Below are positions 12,190-23,600 of a stretch of DNA of 64,000 bases, in pieces (within the stretch, counting starts at the first letter, position 1; every line of letters begins with the position of its first letter). The notes beneath the pieces were generated by a model, which made no database searches, was not told the DNA's origin, and saw only the letters and a program-made list of their open reading frames with translations. A program made the position numbers and the translations under genes. Origin of the DNA: Patiria miniata (taxonomy: Eukaryota > Echinodermata > Asteroidea > Valvatida > Asterinidae); assembly GCF_015706575.1 (NCBI RefSeq), contig NW_024037063.1, positions 19,778,927 to 19,842,926 on the forward strand, read 5' to 3'.

Positions 12190-13777
12190 ATAGGCAACTG
12201 CATGGGCTTTAATTGTTCGTTTTAATTTGTTTTGTGTCCAGGAATTTTCTAGAGGGCTCAGTTCTGTTTCGTGTGCCGTTGTTCCCGCAATGAAATTCCC
12301 GTACGTTGCTAAAGTGCCTCAAGAAGCATGGAACTACACACAAATTACAATATGAATTTAGAAAAGAAAGGAAAGGAAAGAAAAGAAAGAAACCAAACGA
12401 AGGTCGCTAAAAACGGCAAGAAGAGACATCCGAATGGAACGGGTATAGCGAGGGGTGTCAATCGCCGGGTTCCGGGAAGGATATCGGTAGTATCTAGAAG
12501 ATTTACGCGTTGACAACATTATTTCAACTCCGTATTTAGCATGATGTGTGATCGGTATTAAGCAGCCAGCCGTTTGTCTGGGGAGAAAGACATTTGGATT
12601 TCTATTCGACGGTCTGTGAGGGTCAGAGAACTGTTGCTACGTCGTGTTGTACAATCATTACATTCGCTGTGTGGACTTCCGAACAAAAGAGGTCCACATA
12701 AACCAGGTAGCAGCGACGTTGTGTGGACTTGCCCACGTCCACACAGTGTTTCCCCCTCTCTGGATAACAGGTTTAGAGGCATTTTGGGGTTTAGGTTTAT
12801 CGGTGGCAAAATGAAGAGAAACACTAAAGGGAATCACAGAAAAAAAAATTGGTTGAAAGAGTTTTCACAGTGTGAGTAAAATGATTTTTGTTTCTCAGGT
12901 TTTTCTGAACTACACAAACAGAAAGGTATGTCCACACTACGTATGTAACGTAAACATGACTTTGTGTGGTGTACTGCGTGTTTGAAGCACCGTCATTCAA
13001 CTAAGTTTATGCCTTCGACGTACGAAGATGTCAGGAACAAAATTAATGGAAAGTTGAAAATGTTAAACGCAAAATGAATGCGTAGATATATTGGTCTCCA
13101 ATCTAAATTAAAAAAAACCACAGACCTTCAAGATCCCCATTTCGATGAGGAAAAAGAAACGTCAGTTTCATGTTTTGAAGACTATATCCAATACATTCAT
13201 TAATTTGGTAAATTGCTGTCTCTTAATTAAGCGATATATGGCTCCAGTCTCTAAAAGTACTTTAATTAGATAATTCTTTATGAAGTTACGCTGCGTGTAA
13301 TATTACTTCCATAAATGGGCTTATAGGTCGGCCTTTTTGCGCAATTTACTCCGCCCGTGGCTGTATGAAAAACTAGGGCGTGGCATCATTGCTAGAACTT
13401 CTTGCCCCGGAGATCATCGGGGGGATGAGGAGCTCATCTTTCTCCCCGACCGTGTTCCTCTTTTTTCCGCTCAAGTTGTCACGACAGGAAACGCGATCCG
13501 TCTGCTTTATAAAGCGGGGGAACCGGCGCGAACGAACGGACGCGTCTGGCCGACGACCGCTGGGGGTCTACGTGCGTCGCGCGCTAAGGGAAAAAAGAGG
13601 CACCCGTCACCGGAGGCGGGTTCAGATCAGTTATCACTAGGACAATCACCGGCATATCGGGGATTGCAAACAAATCCTGGTCATCATCTTCGAGTCTTTT
13701 TTTCTCATCTTCTTGACGTCGACATATCAAACAGCTGAAGATACGCGTTTACTTTTTTTTCTTTCTGCAACCAAATA
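12190..13777. other. non-coding stretch, nothing recognised
   Basis: TGTGTGGACTT / AAGTCCACAC words at 12670-12750 occur in both orientations and may be a small decayed foldback. A GC-rich patch at 13340-13640 carries overlapping open frames without motifs. Confidence 0.45.
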
Positions 13778-14099
13778 TAGTCACTCACCACAATGCGCAT
13801 GCGTAAATTGCGAACGGATGTGGCTTCCCATCCCTTAAGAAATCCTCAAACTCATAAATCTGAAGGGTAAATTTATTTCATTGAAAAGAATGACTTGATT
13901 AAACTCAAAAACATTTTTAAAAGGGGGAATAAAATAAATCTGTAGATGAATTAGAACTTACGGCGTCCAGTAAATCAAAACAAACCACAATAAACTGCTC
14001 CAATCTTAATTCGAAATATAAACCTTATAAAGTCATCTCAAATCAACATCGTATTAATCACGTGATGTATTCGCGCATGCGTATTGTGGCAGGTGACTA
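13778..14099. mobile_element. MITE with TA target duplication
   Basis: 322 bases between TA dinucleotides. Tips TAGTCACTCACCACAATGCGC and GCGTATTGTGGCAGGTGACTA form imperfect inverted repeats of about 28 bases. The A/T-rich interior has no coding frame. Confidence 0.75.
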
Positions 14100-15127
14100 T
14101 ACTTGGCTGCAGAAGAAAACATTGCCAGCCGTGTGCCGTCAATTTATTTTGAGCGCCGTGTATTACGAGCTACTTTAATTAATGCTATAAATTAACCGGT
14201 ATTTAGCTTTTTATTCGTGCTTGGTCTATTTATGTTCGTTTGAGTGTTAGGTGAAGAGTAAGAAATCGAACGTAACCCGTGTCCGGTCGGGTCCGAATGT
14301 GCCTGAAATGACCCATTTAACCGACCGGGCCTGCAGGGGGGCAGCTGTACCAACGCACCCCGTGCCACCTGCCCGGCGCACGCTGCCCTGCCCGGACCTC
14401 ACGTTCGGAATAAACTCCCCGTCAGAAAGAGAGACTGTACTTGTAAGAAGCCTGAGCTTTTAACCGGGCTGAAAAATGCTCACGGCGGCATGCTCGAAAT
14501 AATACGTTGCTCTATTTGGCTTGCGATCTCAAAAGCGGGCATTGGGGGTTCAGTCAAAACATTACACGGGCTCATTGTGACTCGGAGATGTTTTTTTCCC
14601 CGCTCGAGAGACGGACGAGCCTATGTGCTATTGCTGCGCCGTTATTGTTTTCCCTACGACTGCACTGCTGGCAAAACTGTCTTCATTACATCCTCAAAGG
14701 TCGATGCCAGTAGAATAATGTTGCCATGACCTCAGGCTATGACGTCATGGTTTGAACCAGTTCATGTGGCTCGAACTTTTGAGACTATTTTTGTAGCGAT
14801 TCCCACTATGGTAAAATTGGCGGCGCGCATTGCATTCAAACATCGGTCTGTGAGAATGCCACTTTGTCGTATCGGCTCTGCTCCCGACTCATTGAGGGCG
14901 CTGTACATCATCCTTGTACAGAGAACTCTGGTTCGCGTGAGCCATCTTTTAACATGAAATTCGTGAGCGTAGGGCCGATCGATTACGAAAAGACCGGAAG
15001 TATCTAGTGAAGCTATATGTCATACTGTATCATTGGACGTGTTTTTTTTAGTAGTTAGGCCCTTAGTTTAAGAAGGAGTAGACAAAAGAGTTTGGTCAAA
15101 TTGTCATTCACATTAAAATACACATTT

Positions 15128-15410
15128 GGGGAGTCAGGTTTGCGCAGTGGTTACTGTCCTCGCCTTCCACCGCTATAGGGCCCGGGTTCCATTCCTGCTC
15201 TGGTCCACATATGGATTGGGTTTTCAGTCCCTACCTGATTCCGTGTGTCTTACCCAGAATATTCTCCTGGGGTTTTCCTCCCATCTCTAAAACTGTAATT
15301 TCTTCTCATTGTCTTCTCTCCGCAGGTTTCTTCAGGCTTGCGAGCTACTGTGCCTAGGGCGCTTTTGAGGAATCCTTAGTTTCATTACCAGAAAGAAAGA
15401 AATAATAATA
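15128..15410 (+). mobile_element. tRNA-derived SINE, family C, full copy
   Basis: A polymerase III A-box-like TGCGCAGTGGTTACTG and a B-box GGGTTCCATTCC are followed by a shared body (GGATTGGGTTTTCAGTCCCTA, CTGGGGTTTTCCTCCCATCTC, AACTGTAATTTCTTCTC, CTTTTGAGGAATCCTTAGTTTC) and a short AAAGAAATAATAATA tail. Matched by copies at 16545, 15580 and 21108. Confidence 0.85.
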
Positions 15411-15579
15411 TAAGACAAAGGGAAGGCGTTTAACGTCTTGCCAAAATGTCAAATATTTATTTATTAATATATTTATTATTCAGCAATTGACCGGGATATT
15501 TAGCCCACGAAAGTTTTTCGACTTATTTCTTGTGAGGTCTTCTTGGTAGACGATATGGACGGAAATTAAATTTTTAGTG

Positions 15580-15725
15580 GTGGGAGGGAAACCCCCGAGT
15601 GATGTTCTATGGGACACCCACGGAATCAGGCAGGGACTGAAAACCTAATCCACATGGCCCAGGAGGGATTCGAACCCGCGTCACAGCGGTGGAAGAAAGG
15701 CGAGGAAAGTACCGCCACGAAGCCC
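15580..15725 (-). mobile_element. tRNA-derived SINE, family C, 3'-truncated copy
   Basis: Read on the minus strand: GTGGCGGTACTTTCC, a B-box GGGTTCGAATCC and GGATTAGGTTTTCAGTCCCTG, matching the first half of the 15128 copy, inverted. It ends shortly after the TTCCGTGGGTGTCCC segment. Confidence 0.8.
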
Positions 15726-16544
15726 AAATTTGAACAAATTTCCTCGAATGAACCAACATAAGGGGCAATTTCTTACCTTTTGCCAAATTTGGTGAAATTT
15801 CGGTTGAAATTACATTTAATTGAGGTACTTTCATATCAGTTGTCGGTAAGAACATCACTAGCCAAGACTTCTTCCACAGCTTCCAAAGTGTAATAATACA
15901 GCAGAATTCCCAGTAGCCTAATGATACCTCTGAAATAGTTCAGGATTATTAAAAAGATTGGAACATTGTCCTCCAGGGATAGACTACATGCAGGTGCTTT
16001 GTCACGTAACGTGAAGCAACGACCTGGAACTACACAAACTAATGGTGGGTTAAAAACGGGCAAGGTGCCAAGCCGTGAACACGTGTTCAGGACCCGCACA
16101 AAACAACGAGTGGGTTGCAAACTGGCAAGGTGCCAAAACAACAATGAACACGTGTTGAAGTGTATTAGCCCGTCAGGTGTAAACCTGCACTTTTGGCGTC
16201 GCACAACGGCTATGCAAGACCAGCGTTCTTGTCTAATATTGAACCTATACCCTTGCACATGAATGAAATTGATAGGCCCAATTCAATTCGCTCTCAACAC
16301 GTGAACAGGACTGTTGTGGACCCGGGCGACGGAACGGATATTTAGAATACAAATACGGTGCGTTTGTCAACTGTCTGGTCCTCGTTTATACAGCGAGTGG
16401 AAAAAAAGGAAAGCCAATATCGTCACACTTTGTGGGTCTTTTTCTCCGGCAAAGAGCTTGAAAAGCTGTGGGTTGTTTGAATTGGGCATAACTTCACAAA
16501 TGGGAGGAAAACACTTCCACTTCTCCCTACCTCCCATCTCCCCG

Positions 16545-16842
16545 TTGGGGGTCAGGGTGGCGCTTTAGTTACGTCATCGCCTTCCACTTGTATGACCAGG
16601 GCCTCGCCTTCCAATTGTATGGCCAGGGTTCGATTCCTGTCCTGGGCCACATGTGGATTGGGTTGTCAGTCCCTACCTGATTCCTGATTTCTCCAGATTA
16701 TTCTTCTGGGGTTTTCCTCCCACCTCTAAAACTGTAATTTCTTCTCATTGTCTTCTCTCTAACTGTTTCTTCAGGCTTGCGAACTACAGTGCCTGGGGCA
16801 CTTTTGAGGAATCCTTGGTTTCATTACCAGAAATAATACTTT
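16545..16842 (+). mobile_element. tRNA-derived SINE, family C, copy with duplicated head segment
   Basis: Same body as the 15128 copy. CGCCTTCCACTTGTATGACCAGG is followed directly by CGCCTTCCAATTGTATGGCCAGG, a 30-odd-base tandem duplication between the A and B boxes. B-box GGGTTCGATTCC is intact. Confidence 0.85.
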
Positions 16843-16989
16843 TGATCAAAAATAGCCTTCAAGATTTGACATTGAGAAAACCGGATTTCCAATATTTAAT
16901 ATCCTTCGTAAGATTTTTATGTGTTATTTTCACTGCCTTGAAATCCTGATTTAAAAGGACAAATACTTGTAAAAGTGCCTTGGAAACCT

Positions 16990-17320
16990 TTAAAGGTTGA
17001 AAGGTTCTATACAACATACTATAATTTTCAGAAATGGATGGATTTGGGGTTAGTATTTTATAGCAAATATTGTAACACTGACCTGTTTAATACTGGAAAA
17101 ACTCAGAAAAAAAACTGCTTCAGACGTCGGGGGAATTGTCAGGTCAGGGAACCAGACTATAGCTGGCTCGCACCCATATGTTGCTGATTGCCCAAAAAAA
17201 TATGGACTTAACTAAATTTGGTAAATTGGGGGAAGTATTTGGAAAAAAACTTCTGTTTTTTTTCCACGATGGTAAGCCGACCATCGTTTGGAATTGATAA
17301 AAAAATTCCACTTAGTGACA
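16990..17320. mobile_element. TTAA-element family B, truncated copy
   Basis: Begins TTAAAGGTTGAAAGG, then ATACAACATACTATAATTTTC and GAAATGGATGGATTTGGGG, as in the family. It keeps an internal hairpin CGATGGTAAGCCGACCATCG at about 17269-17288. The right end is missing. Confidence 0.7.
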
Positions 17321-20318
17321 GCACACGAGGTGCCACGATTGCACACGCTGGATGCTTGAGACTATTATTCGCTGACAGTCCCATGCATCAAATCCGACAT
17401 TTCGATTGTGTAACAGTAAAGTTTTCAAACTTGCGTAATCGAGTTACAAAATCTTCACCAGGAAAACTGATATCAATTAAAGAAGTGCGAACGTTGCAAA
17501 TGTCAAGGCCGAACAAAGACGCAGTTGACACAAGACCCCCCACCGTGGTCCCACGTCAAAAGCTTCAGTCCAGGTGCCGTGGTTTCCCGTTGCGCTTGAA
17601 AATTCCTATCAACTTTGACACCCGAGAACAAATTACACGGAAATTTTCATCCACCTGCTTATGGTGTCGACAATTATTGTCTGTTAACAGCTTAAAACAA
17701 ACGAGACAAGGGAACCCAATGAATTAATGTGATTTGGGATGAATTGAAAGAATTCATCGCGAGAGGTGAGGAAGTGCGAATGATGCAATGAGGCGTCCTG
17801 CAGGTGGTTGAGCGCCATTTGTCACCTCAAGTGTCATCAGACTGTCAACAGTCGTAAACGATTGCGAGGAGGAAAAAAATCGTCTGCTCGTCTTTCCAAG
17901 CTCACTATTTCCCGCCAAGTTTGTTTCTGATACGGGATGTCTCTCATTTTAATTATCGATCTGTGCTGGAGGTGGTTTTTTCTCCTTGGTGGAGGGTTTA
18001 GGGGAGACAGTATGGAGGTGAATAGCGGAACGAGGGCCACATCTGATACGTTCCTGAGGGTCAAGAGGCAACGCTCGAATGTACGAGGCATTGATTTTCA
18101 TAAAAACGCGTCTGCGAAAAAAAAATGGTGCGATGAACGGGCGAACAAGTGGATATGCGACCATTCGTGAATGGGAGGGGAGGGCAACTGGTTGGCGGAT
18201 GGGGCGCCCCCTATGGTTGGGAACAACGGGAGCAGTGTTACATCACGCTGGTTGATTATTAATGAAATTGATAAAAAGTGAACAGTGCGTCATCGACAAT
18301 GCATTGCTTTGTGCCAAGAGAAAAAGATAACAAGCCACAATTCCTTAAAACAATGCCAAGCTTAAAAAAAAACTTTCTTCGCAAAAACAGATTACCAGCC
18401 ACAAAAAGCACAAGTGTTTATCACTAGTGACTGGTACTCAGCCGATTTTTGCTGACAAGGGCGGATCCGGAAAACAATTTTTGGGGGCCAAAAAAAAAAT
18501 TGGTCCCCAAAAAGTGCGCCCAAAAAATTACGGCGTGGGGAAAAAAATGTTGGTTGTAGATGCTCTGTGGTGCGATCTGAGGCAATTTCTGACCAGTTTG
18601 ACAATTTATTTTTAGGAAAAGACGGTGGTTCACGCAGTGCCTGCCTTTTTGCCACGTTATATAACAAAAAATTGGGTTTTTTTGTGGGGGGGGGGGGATT
18701 TTGGGGGGCTGGGGGTTGGCATGGATCCCCCCCCCCGATCCGTCCTTGAGCGTATAGCTTTAAGCAAAATGATTTCCATAGGAGCCTGCCAGAACTGCGG
18801 TTAACCTTTTTCTCGGTCTGGAAAATTTGTTAGCAAATCCTAGAGGAAAATACTCTCTTTGCCAGAAAGGACACGTCTTTTCCTTTTTGTTTCAGTTTTT
18901 GGTTTACTACTATAACATTCAATGAAACATCACCACTCTCATGTTTATTAAAAGCTTAGGTAAAATACTGGGATTCGTTTATTGCGTATACTGTTAGAAA
19001 GTTACCCCAATTCAAGCTCACAAAGTACAAAACAAAACCACAGTTTTATGTTACATTTTGTCTTTATGTTACATTTTGTACAGCCGTTGTACACGTGTTT
19101 TGTACACGTGTTGTGTAAATCGTGAACGATTCACTTATTAAAGAGTTAGAAGACGTTTGTGATGGGCAGTTAGGGCGCCCTCATCAACAGCTCAGAACGT
19201 TGCATAGTAATTTATTTTGCCATTTTGGCTACATTGTCTTATTAGGTGTTTTCAGTCGAATCGTTATCAAAATTAACTTCAGTCTTGGGCGTCGACATGA
19301 GTTTTTCTAGAGGGGGACAAAGTACATGATTTCCCAAATTCCTTGTACTTTCTCTAGCATATTCTCAATTAATCATTTTTTACGAGGGTGGCCGGGGGGA
19401 CATTTGCCCACCCCAACCCTATTGACACCCCTTGGGACGTCCATGTTGTTGAATATGCACTAAATTAACAGCAATATGACTTCGCAACTCGTCCTTTTTT
19501 CCTTCTTCTTTTGTTTCTCCTTTTCTTTTGTTTTTGTTTTTGGCTTTTCCAGGGGGGAGCGTCCCCCTCGAGACGCCCATGACTTCAGTTTAACAATGTT
19601 ACAAAACTAGTCTGTGTAAAACGGAAGCCCCTACACGATTAGTTTGCAATGGTTAGATTCGTTAAAATACATACAAAAAACATCGCTCGAACGAGCATGC
19701 ATGAAAAGTGAGTCGAAATAGCTTTACGTTTGGTGGTTACATTGTATAAAATATCAACAGTATGTAATATTTACATTTTGTACAAACACGAAAATCTAAC
19801 TTCCTCTTCCATGGTGCTTTTTAATCAAGTGATCTGTCAGTTACAGAAAAGGGTAAATATTATGTACACTGCATAGTATGAGTTATCAAATAGGATTTCA
19901 GGAGCCTCTGCTGTGCATTTAAGCTTGCGCCCTCCATCGAAGAAGGGAATAAATCAGCTCTTGGCTGGATAAAGGATGGCTGCGTGGTTGCAAAAGTCTG
20001 AATTATGGCTAATCAGGTTTTTTTATGGAAGCCATCTTTAAGTTGACGTTTTCCAAACCTTGGCCTTGTTGTGGCTCCAGCTTCGGACTGGCTCCAGAAT
20101 CATAGGAAACCACTTGGTACATTTGCAACGTAAAATGGAAACACTCTTACTTTGTCCTTTTGAGGCGTCTACAATATAGATCGATACTCCACCATAGTTG
20201 CCAAAGTTACGTGCGTACAAAAAAATGAAGCCGAAGCCAAAGCTGTAACGAAGCTGAGGTTTGGGGAACGCCCACAGGCTGATTACTTTACATATCGCCC
20301 TCTATCGTCCATTCTTTA
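17321..20318. other. non-coding DNA downstream of Wnt4 (includes one hAT-like element)
   Basis: Apart from the element at 18456-18748 I see no exon or repeat array. The first part nearest 20318 must hold the Wnt4 3' UTR; its end was not determined. Confidence 0.45.
18456..18748. mobile_element. hAT-like nonautonomous element, copy 1
   Basis: 293 bases with inverted tips CAAGGGCGGATCCGG and CCGATCCGTCCTTG. Internal sequence GATGCTCTGTGGTGCGATCTG is shared, inverted, with the copy at 35383. Runs of G and C border the interior. Non-coding. No clear target duplication at this copy. Confidence 0.75.
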
Positions 20319-20609
20319 TCACTTGCAGGTGTGCACGTCCACCGTCCGCCGGCACGTGTTGCACTTGACGTAACAACACCAGTGGAACTTGCAGCTGCAC
20401 CTCTCCACGATCACCTCCTCCCGGGTGTTGAAGCCCCGCCCACAGCAGAGGAGCTCGCAGCCGTCGATGCCCTTGGAGGTCTTGTTGCAGCGCCGGCCGT
20501 GGGTTCCCAGCGACCCCATCTTCAGGTCTTCCTCGCAGAAGTCGGGCGAGGGGACCAGGTAGACGAGGTCGGACTCCGTGTGCGGCTTGAAGTTCTCATT
20601 AACTGGTAC
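20319..20609 (-). CDS. Wnt4: Wnt4 last exon, C-terminal cysteine knot and stop
   Basis: 291 bases, phase 0 in, ending with TGA. The acceptor is CCATTCCACCAG. It encodes [67 protein letters not shown] and VDVHTCK, the full Wnt C-terminal domain. CNKTS is a potential N-glycan site. GC content and third-position bias are higher than in surrounding DNA. The 3' UTR lies below 20319; I could not fix a polyadenylation site. Confidence 0.96.
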   Translation of the reverse strand, partial: VPVNENFKPHTESDLVYLVPSPDFCEEDLKMGSLGTHGRRCNKTSKGIDGCELLCCGRGFNTREEVIVERCSCKFHWCCYVKCNTCRRTVDVHTCK

Positions 20610-23600
20610 CTGGTGGAATGGGGGACCCAAGATGGCGGTCGTTAATTGTGAGTACAGTAAAGTTTATATACACATGTACATGTAGTAGCAATGAGTCGAT
20701 CCAGTTACAAGTCAAGTCGCAAGTCAAAATCGCAGGTCAAATTGTAGGTCAAATTGCATGTCAAAGTCGTTTGACAAGTTGCTGGACAAATCGCAGGCCA
20801 ATTCGTTAGTCAAATCACAGGCCAATTCGTTGGTCAAATCACAGCAACTCGAATCGCAAGTCATAAAGCTCTGAATGGGGCCATCTTGCATCGTCTTTGA
20901 GGCGATTTGGATCATTACGTAAAAAATGCATATTACGTTCCCCCTATCCCTTGTGACATACTCTCTTTAGGTCTTTCCTGATATAAAACCATGGAAACTT
21001 AAAAAAAAAAAATAGACAGGCAGTGTAACTCAAAACCTAAAAAATCCTTGCGAAGAAGACGATAAAGAAATGTTTACTTTTTGAGGCGGTGGGTAAATCT
21101 TGGATCGATTTTCCAAAGGAGACCCACGGAATCAGGCTGGGGCAGTGCAGATTCCGGACTCGATGGGAATCAACCCCAGCTCACAGAGATGCATGGCAAA
21201 GAAAGTTCCAATTTACGAAAAGTGAGAGGAAGAATAAAACTTACCAGCTGTCTTCTGGATCCGATCCGCCGTTGCACCACCTCCGTGGCCCCGTCAAACT
21301 TCTCCTTGAGTACGGTCCCGATCTCTTTGAAGGGCGGCATGGCTCGCCAACACGTCTTCATCTCGCACGACCCGGACACACCGTGGCACTTGCACTCCAC
21401 CCTCATGTTCTTCTCGATGGCCTGGTGGGAGAGAAGGAACAATTAAGAAGTGGTATCGTGGAGCTGTGGTCCAGAAAGAACTACAATGGGGTTCAGAAAG
21501 AACCACTAATGGGGTCAAGAAAGAGAGGCTGGTGGGGGAGAAAGAAGTTAAGTGTTGGCATGGTGGAGCGCTGTGGTCCAATGGTTTACCGCGTTTGACT
21601 CACGTGCCGCGGTACGTTTGTTCAAGCCCTGACGGGGAACATGGTGCTTGTGTTCTTGGGCAAGACACTTTACTACAATTGCCTCTCTCCACCCAGGAGT
21701 ATAAATGGGTACATGTGAAAGCAGAGACCGGAATTCGCTGATCTCGAGTTGCTGCAAAACCAGGTCTCACGGCCTGATGAACAGGGGTAATATTGTGAAG
21801 CACTTTGAGACCTTTGGTATAAAGCGCTAATAAGCATTGCAGTGATATTATTATGTATTGCAACCTCTTTCTCCGGGATCCGATTTCAACTTGAGACAAA
21901 AAAAATCAAACGCTGATTTAAAGCACGGCCAGACACCAGAGTATACCGTACCTAATTTGCATGTGCAATATTTTTGTACATGCAAATAACCTAATACCAG
22001 GATTGAAGCAGTTTAGTGAGAGTGTACTATTCGACACCATTGGGCCGAGGTTGTTGGTACTGAGATTTTAGTACATGTGCTTCAAGTTCATTCCAGGGTT
22101 CCTTGCAAGAACTATTGGTGGCGCTATGCACTATACTCGGGGTTGCAGGCCACAAAAACCCAAAATTGCCTACGCCAACCAAATCATGATTTCTACACTG
22201 TCAAATTCTCTCTTCTGCCCGGGAAGGTCTGTAGCATTAAAGGGGGCAAGCTAGCCTTGAAGCGGACTTCAAACTGGCATTTTTTAGAAATTTTTGATAA
22301 AATTTGACCATGAAGTCGCTCTTTGATTGGAATGGAGGGATTCTTTTTCAAAATGATGACAGGCCTTTGATTTTCTTGAAGAGTGATCATATTTTGAAGA
22401 AAGAAACCCCCAAAAGTCGCCTTTTAATTTCCAGTATCCATCGTCTAGTGTTCAGTTCACCGCGGTTGGGTCCAAGTTAGCAAACAGAACATGTTCAGGG
22501 CATGTTCGAAAATGTTGAAACTCACTCCAGAGTGCGCCCTTGTGTATGACCATAACTCTATCAGTTACAACTTCACCCTCACAATAATTGTCGTTGGAAT
22601 GTCAAAGTATTTTCCCAACGGTGCTCAGCAAAAGGTTGGCTTCCCTTCATGTGTAAATCAGGTGTAATTCGATACAACCGTTGCTGTCAGTTTTAAAGCC
22701 CTGATCTCTAAACAACATTAATGTAGGCGTCAGACGAAATGTTTCCGCAAAACGCCGTTTGATCATCTCGACGGAACCAGGAGACGACCTCCAGTGAAAA
22801 AAATCGGGGCCAAATTTCGGCGCTATAAAACTGTCGCGTCCCAGCCGAATGAAATGTTATACATGGCGTGACGGAGGACATGTAATTTACGATTTCGGCG
22901 GCCTTGCTCACACTTTCGACATAATTTCATCTTTTCTTTGTCATTTGATCATGTATAGAATGTGAGAAAGGTGCAAGGAATGTCAGTATCGCTTCCAAGT
23001 GGTGCACGCTTGCCTTGGGAACCAATCCACTAAGGAGCCTACCGAAAGGAGGTTGTAAATTTTGGTCCGAGTCTTTCAGCAAATTCCAAAACGTGTCTTG
23101 TGACGACTCCACGCGCGCGAAACCCGCATCACCAAATAGCGCCAGGTTCTTCCATAACAAACCTCCGTAGTTTATTTTGTTGTTGGATCATAAAAACTGT
23201 AAAACTGAACCATTATTGTAAGAGTAACGGGGTACGAGAATCAATCTACCATCTGCGGTTCTTTTTGTTGTTCGGTAAACTGTTGTGTCATGCTGCATCG
23301 GCAAGTCGTCAAAATGTCATCAAATTCTTCCAAGAAAAAGTTTGTGTGGGGCAAGAGATTGTAGCATTATTGTGGTCCTAGTTTCTCTTGGGAGCAAGGC
23401 CTCCTCTCTAAACAGTTTTATCATCGTCTTGAAGTAAAAATGGCATACTGTAGTGTTCGTTTTTACCTCCGCCAACTTGAGGTTATGTTTTCATCGGCTT
23501 GGGTCTGGTTTGTTTGTTTGTTGGTTGGTTGGTTTGTCTGTCAACAGGATAACTCAAAAAGTTGTGCACGGAGTTTCATGAATTTTTTTAGGAGTGGTCC

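Noticed and set aside
12574..12879. overlapping long frames on both strands
   Set aside because: Mirror-image openness without motifs; the CCACACA/TGTGTGG words suggest a small repeat instead.
17218..17727. 169-codon plus-strand open frame
   Set aside because: Its first part overlaps a transposon remnant and the rest shows no motif or splice-site structure.
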